64,000 nt of DNA from Heliocidaris tuberculata (Eukaryota > Echinodermata > Echinoidea > Camarodonta > Echinometridae), in assembly GCA_025618425.1 (NCBI GenBank), contig CM046852.1, forward strand, positions 6,965,566 to 7,029,565, written 5' to 3'. Under the pieces are notes generated by a model. The model saw only the letters and a list, made by a program, of their open reading frames with translations, made no database searches and had not been told where the DNA came from. A program made the position numbers and the translations under genes. Shown piece after piece: positions 11,236 to 22,100 of this stretch; the first letter of the stretch is position 1, and every line of letters begins with the position of its first letter.

Positions 11236-11759
11236 TATGGCTCGTATGATGTTACATTAAGAGTTTAATACCATTGCACCTTACATCAATTGGATTAATC
11301 GGTCAAGGAATAATAATCACGATTTGCTTTCAAATGAACGAATTTCATTTATTATTTCTCGAGTTATGTTTAAAAACTGTGAGTGGGAACTTTCCTTTTA
11401 ACATAACTCAAGAAATATTTGATGAAATTCGTTCATTTAACATGTTTAAAAAGCAAAGTGTGCAGAATTTTCTGATCCACTTTGTCATTGGTTACGTGCT
11501 AAAGATTGATTATGTTTTCATAATGAAATAACAGTGTATATTGCAGTAGGCACAAGAAAAAAGATTACACTTCGTTTCATAATGCATTGTAGGGTTTGTA
11601 CGTGTATGAAATGAAATTGAAATTAAGGATTTATGGTCCATCGGAAATGTTCTTTTCAATGGACAGTATAAAATTTACAAATAAATGAATTTACCAAGTT
11701 CATAAAATAATCACTAGAGGTTACAGTGTTTGCTCAACCAAGCATTTACAACAAAACAG
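11236..11759. other. unassigned AT-rich sequence
   Basis: A GAACGAATTTCATTTATT / AATGAACGAATTTCATC inverted pair (about 11335-11440) makes an imperfect hairpin. No gene seen. Confidence 0.4.
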
Positions 11760-12215
11760 AGAAATTAGAAAGACATCGGTAAGCGAGTTGGAGAGTTGTG
11801 GCGAGTTGCCTCAAGGAGGCACTCGCGATAACTCGCGTAAATCTCTTCATGTAACTCGGGATAACTCGCGACAACTAGGCACGGCTCCGCGTAACTCGTT
11901 GGAACTCTGCACAAGTTCCAAATTTTTTGAACATGTTCAAAATTTTCAGTAACTCGTTGTAACTCGTGCTGAACTCTTTTAAACTCGTAATATACTCGCA
12001 ACACTCGCAACATACTCGCATTACTCGTAAGAAGCTCGAGATGCACTCTTCATCACTCGCCACCTTCAAGTATATAACCGAGTGCTATTCGAGTTTCCAA
12101 GAGTGGGATACGAGCACTACGATTGTGTTACGAGTCAGGCGGAGTTGCCCACGAGATTAGCGCGAGTATAGATCGAGCACGGCGACTTACAGCGAGTTTC
12201 GTACGAGCTTATTCA
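11760..12215. repeat. ACTCG/CGAGT keyword array, block 1
   Basis: About thirty ACTCG words (11800-12060) and then CGAGT words (12070-12210) occur every 9-20 bp with unrelated spacers. Two overlapping minus-strand ORFs here arise from the motif periodicity and are not taken as genes. Confidence 0.75.
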
Positions 12216-12418
12216 GAGTGCATTGCAAGCGCACCATGATATGTCAGCTGTCCTAAAAATATGCAGTGATTTATATTTTCCCAGAAGTATTTTCAAAACA
12301 GAACACTTTTATTCAACCCTGAACGCACGTGTACACAATAAAATAGGCCATCGCCATTGCATTTCCACAACTACCAATAAACAAGGCAAGGAACATGCCT
12401 CGGCTCAAGAAATCCAAG

Positions 12419-12478
12419 AGTGGTGGACATTGCAGTAATGGACATTGCTGTAGTGGACATTGCGGTAGTGGGCCATTC
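12419..12478. repeat. 15-bp tandem repeat
   Basis: Four copies of AGTGGACATTGCNGT. It lies within the 11.8-14.2 kb repeat complex. Confidence 0.7.
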
Positions 12479-12529
12479 TTTGTAAAGTGACAGTTGTTGT
12501 TTTTGTTTTTTTGACAAATAAATGTTTCA

Positions 12530-13110
12530 AAATATTATAAGGAAACTTTCATACACTTTCATAAATGACACCAAAATATCAACCAATATTCTACGCTTGA
12601 GTGAGCAAAAGCCATTTTTGTTAAAGGGTGCAAAATCCAGACTTGACAAGAATTGATATTGGCTCTGGCTGGTATCAGCCAGGCTGAGAGTCATGAAAAG
12701 GCTTAGAAATGTCCATATTCTGGTCAATAAAAGGCAATCTATGAAATAACAGGCTTTGTTCTCTGTATGTCCTTACATATTCATCAACATCTTTTGCTTA
12801 AGTGAGCAATTAACTACTTTGTTGTGTGTTTCAAAATGTTACTTTTGGTGAGTCTTGCTCACTCAACCATGAAGTTTTGACGGGATATATCAGAACATAC
12901 AGTGAACAAAGTCTGTTCTTTCATAAATTGTCTTTTGATAATCAGAATATGACATTTATTAGCCTATTCATGACTCTCAACTTCGCTGATAGCAGCCATA
13001 ACATAAACAGTTGTCAAGTATGGATTTGCACCCTTTCACATAATTGGCTTTTGCTCACTCAAGCGTAAAATATAGTGAAATATTTTGGTGTCATATGATT
13101 AGAAGAGACC
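12530..13110. repeat. inverted repeat with ~230-bp arms
   Basis: The left arm (about 12530-12760) and right arm (about 12870-13110) are diverged complements, sharing AAAGGGTGCAAAATCC-type sequence and TGAGTGAGCAAAAGCCA. A third related segment lies at 13430-13510. Confidence 0.65.
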
Positions 13111-13200
13111 CTAAGCTTTCCACAGGTATGAACATTTCCTGAAAATATAATGAATTATTTAAACAGGGAGACTTTTTTTCAATTGTCAATTTTTATTTTT

Positions 13201-13388
13201 TCTTAAATAACACACATGCTCACGCTGGTATCAATATGCCTATAGCATTTCATTTATTTGATGTACGATAAAAGAGCAATGTAGATAAAATGCCTTGCTC
13301 AAGGGCATAAGTGCCGTGCTTGGGGATCGAACGCCCGATCCTCTCATCTCCAGTCAAGCGCCTTAAACCACTGGACCACAGCACCTCC
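13201..13388 (-). mobile_element. tRNA-derived SINE family B, copy 1
   Basis: On the minus strand the head has box A TGGTCCAGTGG and box B GCGTTCGATCCCC. The body has CCCTTGAGCAAGGCATTTTA, and the tail is T/A-rich. It is nearly identical to 28441-28623. Confidence 0.75.
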
Positions 13389-13619
13389 ACTGTCAATTTT
13401 AAGCGGTTTTCAACTTCGTTCATACCGGGCGGGACAAATACCAGTGCTTGTCAAGTCTGAATTTTGCACCCTTTCACAAAATTGGATTTTGATCACCTAA
13501 GCTTAATAACAAGTCGGATTTGTGCTGTGTTATTGCATTAGAGAGACCTTACGCTATCAACAGGAATTAAATTTTAAGGAAAATATTCTGAAATATTGAT
13601 TTGTGGAGACTTTTTCGAA

Positions 13620-13645
13620 CTGTTACCTGGGGGGGGGGGGGGACG
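13620..13645. repeat. poly-G run
   Basis: Uninterrupted G tract; one of many poly-G/poly-C runs in the window. Confidence 0.8.
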
Positions 13646-13949
13646 CACTGTATACAGGAAAAACCAACACACTTGGAAGGTTATTAAAGTTATAGGGCTC
13701 ACAATAGCCCAATTCCCTGTTGTTGTTTTTTGTTTGTTTGTTTTTTGTTACACACGTGACTAAGAATGGCCCCTTTGCATCACTTTGGTCTCCTCCTGAA
13801 CATCTCTTTTCTGCGGCGCCTCCTTGACAACAGGGTCGCACCAATTGTGCAGAAGATCAAGGTCTCTTCTGTCTCAAGCAGAGCGAAAATGCTTCTGGCA
13901 TCCATCTTTATTATGCAGAGCGCCAAAAAATATGCATTTTCCCGCCCCT

Positions 13950-14210
13950 TGATCGTATAAAACTCGTAGAAAGCTATCATCACTCGTAACAAGATCTTGA
14001 TAACACGTTGATAGATCGGTATAAGTCGTACACTGGCATGACTGGTCATCGCAACTCATACCAAGCTCGGTATGACTCATTTCGCACTCGGTTCACTCGT
14101 ACAGCTATCGTAGTAAACTCGATGTTGTGTCGTAGATCACTCATGCAAGTCTCATAAAATAGGCAAATTTTGAGCGAGTTCACGCGAGTTCAAGCTCAGA
14201 ATGCGTGTAC
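13950..14210. repeat. ACTCG/CGAGT keyword array, block 2
   Basis: The same word as block 1, again ACTCG-oriented and switching to GCGAGTTC at the right edge (14172-14195). With block 1 it brackets about 1.7 kb of repeats. Confidence 0.65.
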
Positions 14211-16006
14211 ATTCTGATTAACGCAAGTGACACGCGAAGCCATTGTAATTCCTGCACCTGCTTTTTGCGACCATCTCTCAGGTCCCGTGCAACCGACGTG
14301 CAACCGACGCGCGACATGTCACTGCTCCGTATGGATCCATGGGCTTCGTGAGAACTCCGCAAGATGACACAATTAAGAACAGATGGGACAAATAAAAAAA
14401 ATCTTGGCCAGAGAGGAAAATGACATTGATTTATCTTTTTGTTTTTGTACCTTACTCTCATTTCAACAAATAATGAAACATATTACAAAGAATTTTACGA
14501 TAACGAAATATATAATTTGCCGATTGAAGACAGGAATAGTAGAAATTGCTCGCTTCAGAGAGAGCGAGAGAGGTTCCCTAAAGCAGAATGATTTCAGAAA
14601 GGAGAAAAATGTTACCAAGGTAACCCGCATGAAATACTGCATCATATCTGAGGCTTATGGAACTGATGACTAGAAATTTAAGAAACTTAGACTAGGGCCT
14701 ATAATAGGCCTACTCATCAAATTTTACTCTTCCTCTTCTCTAGTCTCTCTCTCTCTCTCTCTCTCCCTCTCCCTCCCTCCTTTCTCTTCTCTTTCATCTC
14801 CATTTCTTTCCTCTCTTTCTCTTCCTCTAAGTCTACATACCACTCTCCTACATATAGAACAGTCGCCCCCTAACCCCCCCCCCCTCCTCACGTTTGTCAT
14901 ACTTATGTAAATATATGATTATTTTGCCCTCCCCCCCCCCCCCCCCCCAATGTTCTGGATAATACTGGGTTTGCCTCTATCTCGGTAGCTCCCATTTCAT
15001 GTCTTCCTAAGTTCCCTTTCATGCTAGCTCTTATCTAGTTTGCAGGTACAAACCCTGGTCAGTCGTAAAAGAGTGTCTGCACTGTAAGACTACCATAGCC
15101 ATGTACTATAGCTGCTCCTGACACATATTGACAAGAGCAGAAGGTAGCTGAATTAATCTTCTCTCAAGACACAAGGATTTGCTGATAAAGTGTCAAATTA
15201 GGCTCTTATCTGGTATTTTTTCTACACTCTTCTTCTTCTTCTTCCGACGGTGCATAATGCTTGTTTTGAAGCTGGGCATACCGTAAAATTTTAACATACA
15301 AGAAATTCGAATATTTTCTATAGACGCTATAATTGTGAATTATGATTTCAACAGCGAACAATAAAAACGCTGTCCTACTTGTTCTATTGAATGTAGGCCT
15401 ATAGGCCATAGCAAGAGGTCTCATGATGAATTTATATGAAGCATGAGAAACTTGTAGTTGTTTGAAGGGGGGGGGGGTTGATAAGAGGAGCAATGAGAAT
15501 CGGGAGATAGAAAGAGAGGGTGGGGGGGGGGCACGCGGAATGAAACCGTGCATAACCTTAAGTACACAAAGAAAATGCACCTCCTTTGTTCTTTTTTGGG
15601 GTGCCCTCTTTTTTTTTTTAACGCAAAGCCAAAGGATACCTGAGAAAGGGATTAGCTTTTTTCAGAGATTTTTTTTAGGAATTATGTTTTCGATTTTATT
15701 TTACTAACAATTATGCTGGCTTATCAAACGATTTTTTTTTCAATGTTTCATCATGTTATTTTGCAGCGCAGTAATTTGTATCCAATTTGCATTTTAATAC
15801 AATTTGCGCTTTCTGATAAAATTGCTTTCCTTGTTCATGTTGGCTTGGTTTTTTTCTTTGCTCAAGAGCAATAAGCAATTTATTTTATCCTACTTGATTT
15901 CTAAAATCTTTTTAATTCAGCAAATTTGCTGCCATGAACAGCGTCAATTTGATTAAATGCACATTAATGACTCGGACGGGATATGACTTTCGTATCTATT
16001 ATCATT

Positions 16007-16010
<4 letters not shown>
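14211..16010. other. unassigned with simple repeats
   Basis: (CT)n at 14741-14830 and poly-C at 14874-14882 and 14932-14949. A CCGACGTGCAACCGACGCGC duplication lies at about 14292-14311. No gene seen; small ORFs lack features. Confidence 0.4.
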
Positions 16011-16048
<38 letters not shown>

Positions 16049-16161
16049 CAAAAAGGCTCCGATTGTTAGCGCCAAACCTTCTTATTCCAGACATTAAATG
16101 GAATCTCTTACTTCGGAAGAACTGCATTTGTGAAGGTTTTAAAAAATCTAGCAGATTATAC

Positions 16162-16197
<36 letters not shown>

Positions 16198-16560
16198 TGA
16201 AAGAAATGTCATATGAGACGGTCGTAGCTTTTATTGTCCTCCTTCATTTGTCAAGCTTTCGATCAATGATCTTCTTCAGGACTGTATAAAAACACAAAAT
16301 GATGGCTGACATTTACATCGGAATATACATTTCAATTTCTTACAATGGTTAAGTACTAATCATATTATAATAATATTAATTATGTTGTTTTATTATAATG
16401 ATTATTATTATTATCATTATTGTTATTGTTATGTCTGTTATTATTACTGTTATCATCATTATTAGTATTAGTAGTAGTAGTGTAGTAGTAGTAGTAGTAG
16501 TAGTAGTAATAGTAGTAGTAGTAGTAGTATATTATTATTAACATCATCATTATTATATAT
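16011..16560. repeat. microsatellite cluster with Penelope-like fragment
   Basis: (TA)n tracts occur at 16011-16046 and 16168-16196, and TTA/TAG trinucleotide repeats at 16380-16560. Between them 16205-16300 contains CAAGCTTTCGATCAATGATC and TTCTTCAGG. Read on the minus strand this resembles the conserved terminal sequence of Penelope-like elements (tentative). Confidence 0.5.
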
Positions 16561-18200
16561 TTGCATATTTTTTAAAAGAATAAATCAATGTGTGAAAAGA
16601 TACTTGCATGTCTATATTTACAAATCTATTTCTGTAAATAATATTTCTATGAATATTTGCAAACAATATAGATAATGAGTGTGAATGATTACCATGTGGA
16701 CAAGGTTGTCGTGGTAACTAGTCGGTGTTGCTTTTTAAGGTGACATGGGCTTCTTTGGGGATCTATATGAGAAGTACACAACCTGTTAGCTTCACTTGTT
16801 TCAATATATACAAGTTTGCATTTACATTAATTGCATGGATATTAGCTATATATAACAATAACAATAATGATAATAATAATAATCATTATAATAATAAACA
16901 ACATAATTAATATTATTATATATTGCTTCTGAATTTTCTTACAATATACATGTATAGGCCAAACACAATGGTCAAGCTTACAAATACTAAGTTATCCCTA
17001 TTAGAATATTATCATAATCACCGAATTCAATGGCAGTGCCGAGAAAAAGGAAGTAATGGCTGTTAGATTATACTTCACGTTCATAACCATTTGACAAAAT
17101 GTGATATAGACTAATAATAAAAGCTTATTGGTAAGCGTGACGTGCAATGTCAATAACCCCTAACCTTTATTCAATACCTAATCCAGTTGAACTTTGGTGT
17201 GAGGCCCACCACTACTATAAAACAGGTATATAGCCTGCGGTGTGTACGAGGCCCTCGTATACCACTTCATAACCTCTTATAAGTATATCATGTATGATTC
17301 TTGACATTGATTCATAGAAGAGAAAGCGCAGAAATAGTATATTGACTGGAAAAATCGAGGGAACGAGAAGCAGAGGGAGACAGCTTAATACATGGACCTA
17401 TTCAAAATGTTCAATAGGCGGACTGGTAACAATATATAGTGCCAGCACGTTAACAGGAGATAGAAGTACATGCGGCTCATAGCCGTAATGTGTGGAACAG
17501 GCACCTAGCAAGCGAGATTCTTGAGTTCTTACTATTAAATCTTATCAAGGTATCAAAGCGGATGTTTCAAAGTAACTTGTGCGCTGGTGTCAGCAAGACT
17601 TTCCTATAGATTTGAAATGTCCTCTGACTTTATATAGCCACCTAAGAGGGATCTGTATTTTGAGGATTAATCATATCTGTACTGAACTGTCAAACTGTAG
17701 ACAGAGTCTACATTCCAAAGTTGTATAGTCGAGGCCAGGGGTATACCGAGACGAAGACCAGGTGGAAACCTTATGATTACGTTCATTTCATATTAGGTCT
17801 CGGGGTCGAGACCAAGAACAAGACAACGAAAACTCTAGACCACTCGAGATTGGTCTCGGACCCATCACTGCTTCTTTCTGAAAGCTCCGAGGTAGGAAAT
17901 GCTATATGGGTGCATATACCGGCCTATCCAATTACCCCTAAAATGGCGCACACTAAAAACAGCATTTTGTCTTTACAGGTAATGCAAAGTGTTGGTAAAA
18001 GTCGAAGGGGTCAAATTTTGATTCCCTTCATAATGTTTGAAACGATTTATGGAAGTAAAACACACTCTCACTGACGTTTGTGTTTGAACGCGGCCTGCAT
18101 TTTCGAGAAGTAACATTATGACACGTTATCCATCACCAATAAATTGTTCCCTTATGAATATTTCACGGATGCAGATGTTGAATAAAAAAGAAAAAAAAAG
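16561..18200. other. unassigned, no supported gene
   Basis: It contains an AAT microsatellite (16855-16920) and a GAGACC/GGTCTCG-rich palindromic stretch (17740-17870) that ends CCCATCACTG, possibly a hAT-type terminus. The 117-codon ORF at 17721 overlaps that palindrome and shows no domain. Confidence 0.4.
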
Positions 18201-18987
18201 AGAAGAAATTAGAGAATTCACACAAAGGTGAAAAGTGTATCTAAATAGGAAACAGAAAACGCTTACCTATCTTGTCCTTTTATAGTTTTCAAAAGCTAGT
18301 CGAAAGAAACTGATTATATGGTTTTAGACCTACACTTAAAAAATTTCCTGTTTTTTCACGGGAATTTCCCGGCAGTCAGGATGCCGGGAATGCCCGTTTT
18401 TCCACAGTTTTTTTTTGTTATTTTGTTTTGTTTTGTTTTTTTTTTAAACCGGAAATCAGCATATATTTACAATAAAATTATGTAAATTTACAATAGAATT
18501 ATGAAAATATATGCTGATTTCCGTTAAACCAACAAAGAGAGAAGAAATTAGAGAATTCACACAAAGATGAAAAGTGTATCTAAATAGGAAACAGAAAACG
18601 CTTACCTATCTTGTCCTCTTATAGTTTTCAAAAGCTAGTCGAAAGAAACTGATCATATGGTTTTAGACCTACACTGTAAAAAATTTGCCGTTTTTTCACG
18701 GCAATTTCCTGGCAGTCAGGACGCCGGGAATGTCCGTTTTTCCAGTTTTTTTTTTAAACCGGAAATCAGCATATATTTACAATAAAATTATGTAAATTTA
18801 TAAAAAAATTATGTAAATATATGCTGATTTCCGGTAAACCAACAAAGAAAGAAGAAATTAGAGAATTCACACAAAGGTGGTGAAAAGTGTATCTTAATAG
18901 GAAACAGAAAACGCTTACCTATCTTGCCCTCTTATACAGTTTTCAAAAGCTAGTCAAAAGAAACTGATCATATGGTTTTAGACCTAT
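18201..18987. repeat. tandem triplication of a 310-340 bp unit
   Basis: AGAAGAAATTAGAGAATTCA recurs at 18201, 18540 and 18850. The two complete units include a MITE-like segment starting CACTGTAAAAAATTTGCCG (or its variant). A hairpin (18446-18530 and 18756-18840) has arms ATCAGCATATATTTAC and GTAAATATATGCTGAT. Confidence 0.85.
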
Positions 18988-19154
18988 TCGTATCAGGAGA
19001 ATCACATTTTCACAAATCCAATCACACTTTTGTCATTTTTTTTTTTTAATAGAAGAGTGAAAATAAATTCAGTTCAGTTCAATAATCACTTTTGGAGTAC
19101 CATTCGATGTATTTCCATCTCTTAAATAACCAGGTGATCTAGAGACCAGCAGCA

Positions 19155-22100
19155 ATGCGCCAGCCTAATAAGCTTCATTGCTGTGTGGCGTTTCTAGTCA
19201 ACTTTGGCGTCCGTTTCTTTCGGTTTGGCATCACCAAATCCTACGGCTTACTCATTCCATATCTCGCCTACCAACTCGATACAAGCAACGCTGTCGCAGG
19301 TTTTATCGTTACTCTTCACAACGCATCGGGGTTTCTCACTTGTGAGTAGAGATTCCTTCCAAAGTCATCTCTAACTTGTAATGCATTCATGAGGGCAATA
19401 AATGAACATAATTAAGTCGAAATGTATTTCCCTTCAAAAATTAGAGTATCTAACACTAATGACTTTAGGGTGGCTGAGCGGGGTGTTGGGGTTTGTTTTG
19501 GGGTGGATGGGGCATGTTACTTGAGTAAACAGTGATAGGTATGTTGCAGTAATATGTTAAGCATTTAGTTTATGAAAAGTTATTTTCTCTCTTTTGTTTT
19601 GTTAATTATCAACCGGATACCTCGGCAGAACAGCTGTGCTGTAGTACAGCTGAGCCCTGCGATCCTTCCGAAAAATTTTTTTTTCATGTTATTATTTATG
19701 TTATTATTTATATGTTTTTATATTCGGTAAATCAAATCAAATCATATCAAATCAGTATGGATACAATAATCAATCACCACTGACTTTGCATGCATAGAAG
19801 TCTTTTTTTAAAAGACGCTCATTGCCCCCCCCCCCATCTCTCGCTAATAGACCGCCATTGAATATATCTGTTATTAAATGCATCTAATTCAGTGAAAATT
19901 GCTTAAAATTAACTAGATTAATGCTTAGTAACATTGTATAAGCCCTGCAATGCATTAAATAATCAAGTTTCAATATTCTGAAATGAATGTTTTTCCCACT
20001 TAGTCCCGTACGCTCTCTCGTAGGATAACACACAAACATATAATTCAACTACCGTACTTTTTGTAGAGAAAATGTACAGAAGTTACATACATAAGTGGAA
20101 CCTCGCAGCCCAAATATGTGGACATTCTGGCTCCTTGCTGCCCGAATATGAGGTGGTGGTTGCCCGAATATAGGAACTTTGAAAATCCTCGGGAGAGGGG
20201 GGGGGGGGGGGGGGGGCTGCAGCCCATTGCCGAAGGGGGACGTTTTTTGCCAGAATATCAACTTTCCAGTGTCTCCTTATTTTTCTTTCCTTTCCTTATC
20301 CTTTCCTTATTTTCTTTCTGTTTTTGTTTTTTTTTCCTTTCCTTTTCCTTTCCTTATTTTCTTTCTGTTTTTGTTTTCCTTTCCTTCCCTTTTCCTTTCC
20401 TTATTTTCTTTCTGTTTTTGTTTTCCTTTCCTTTCCTTTTCCTTTCCTTATTTTCTTTGTTTTTGTTTTCCTTTCCTTTCCTTTTCCTTTCCTTATTTTC
20501 TTTCTGTTTTTGTTTTCCTTTCCTTTCCTTTTCCTTTCCTTATTTTCTTTCTGTTTTTGTTTTCCTTTCCTTTCCTTTTCCTTTCCTTATTTTCTTTCTG
20601 TTTTTGTTTTCCTTTCCTTTCCTTTTCTTTTTTTTTCTATTTCTTCTCCTTTCTCTTTTCTCTTTTCCCTTTCCTCTTCCCTCTCCCTTTTTTCCCATCC
20701 TTTTTTTTAAATCTGCCGACAACGATTTTGAGTGTGTGTGTGTGTGTGTGGGGGGGGGGGGGTCTGACACCCCTACACCCCCTGTAGCGAAGGCCCCTGC
20801 CTACTGGAAAAAATACACTTTGCGATCAAATTATATTATTTTCAACATTCCTGTACTGTATTATTTTCTAATTTATTTTATTATTCTTCTTTGTAATTCT
20901 ACATGTAGGCCTATGTATTTTTGATTTGCCAAATAAAATAATAAGAATGATGATAATAATAATAATAATAATGATAATAATAATACTGATAATAATGAAA
21001 ATGATAATAAAAATTCTGCCTGCCAAAGTTGTAATCAAAATGTATCTACGGGCAATCAATAAAGGTCGACTCGGGTCAATAAGCATGATAAGCAAGCATT
21101 TGATTTTGCAGTCAGAGAAATATTTTGAAATTCTTTCCTTTCAAAGTGATCACTGGCTTATAGGCACACTTGCTCATTCTGGCTGACTTAAAAAAGACCT
21201 ATTAGAAAAGGTACACAATTGCAAAGGTTTCCAGTGCCAAAGAGTCACGAGATCAAACATAATTATCATTCTGACTCGTAGACCTGACGTTTTGATGAAA
21301 TTTATGGGCAAAATATGAATTGAGCACACTCAAAGTATCATGTATTATGACTTAAAATCATTAGGTTTGGGGTTCGAGTCTCTACTCGATCCAGTATGTC
21401 CTTAGAATAAGCTTCTTATCTACAAATTTTCTCTCTTCACCCAGGTGTTAAATGGGTAGGCCTACCTGGAAGGAATTATTCCTTGAAATGCAATGTGCGC
21501 TATAATGGCTGCATGGAGGACCTAGGTAAAGCTCGGGTTAATAATATCGAAACCCCTTTGAAAGTACATTGAGACGATAATGTGATATGCACCATACAAA
21601 AAAAAGGGGGGAGCGTTATTTAAATGTTTAGAATTGTACTTTGAAAATACAGCTCCACTGGCCAACTATTTGATTCAGCATTACAACTACCGACGAGTTG
21701 TGATTCTTTCGTCCTGTGTATCTAGCATTGTTTTGCTCGGAACAGCGTTTCTCGTGACAGAATGGGCGATGGTCTTCTGTATATCCTTGTCAGGTAAGGG
21801 AATAGGCCTTGGAAGATCCGAGGATGTTTGCTGTTCTTTGCAAAGTTTCAGTTTTCCGAAAGTTTGTGATTTTTGACGTTTCTAAGAAATGGGGGAGGGG
21901 GGAGGGGTAAAAGTGTCAACAGAACAGCTGGAATGCACGCATGGGAAGAAGACTTGTAAAATGTAGTGATACAAATGTTTTCTCTCCCTTTTATGAATTT
22001 AGATGTACTTATAATTCAAATGTTTATACTTTTAAAAGAACAGTTTGGTATAAACACAGTGACGGATCCACTGATTGAGTAGAAGTTTCAGTACGAAATG

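Noticed and set aside
11765..12160. Overlapping ORFs on both strands in the ACTCG block
   Set aside because: Repeating words with few stops create them; the sequence periodicity is in DNA words, not codons.
13780..14049. Minus-strand ORF ending RRRRRKEMFRRRPK, reminiscent of Harbinger nuclease N-termini
   Set aside because: Only an arginine run resembles the family; no catalytic region follows and the area is repetitive.
17721..18074. 117-codon ORF
   Set aside because: Overlaps a GAGACC/GGTCTC palindromic repeat, with no domain and no splice context.
20118..20924. Long ORFs (up to 268 codons) of F/S/L-rich sequence
   Set aside because: They are produced by the 47-bp polypyrimidine minisatellite and are open in several frames; no protein family or start context supports them.
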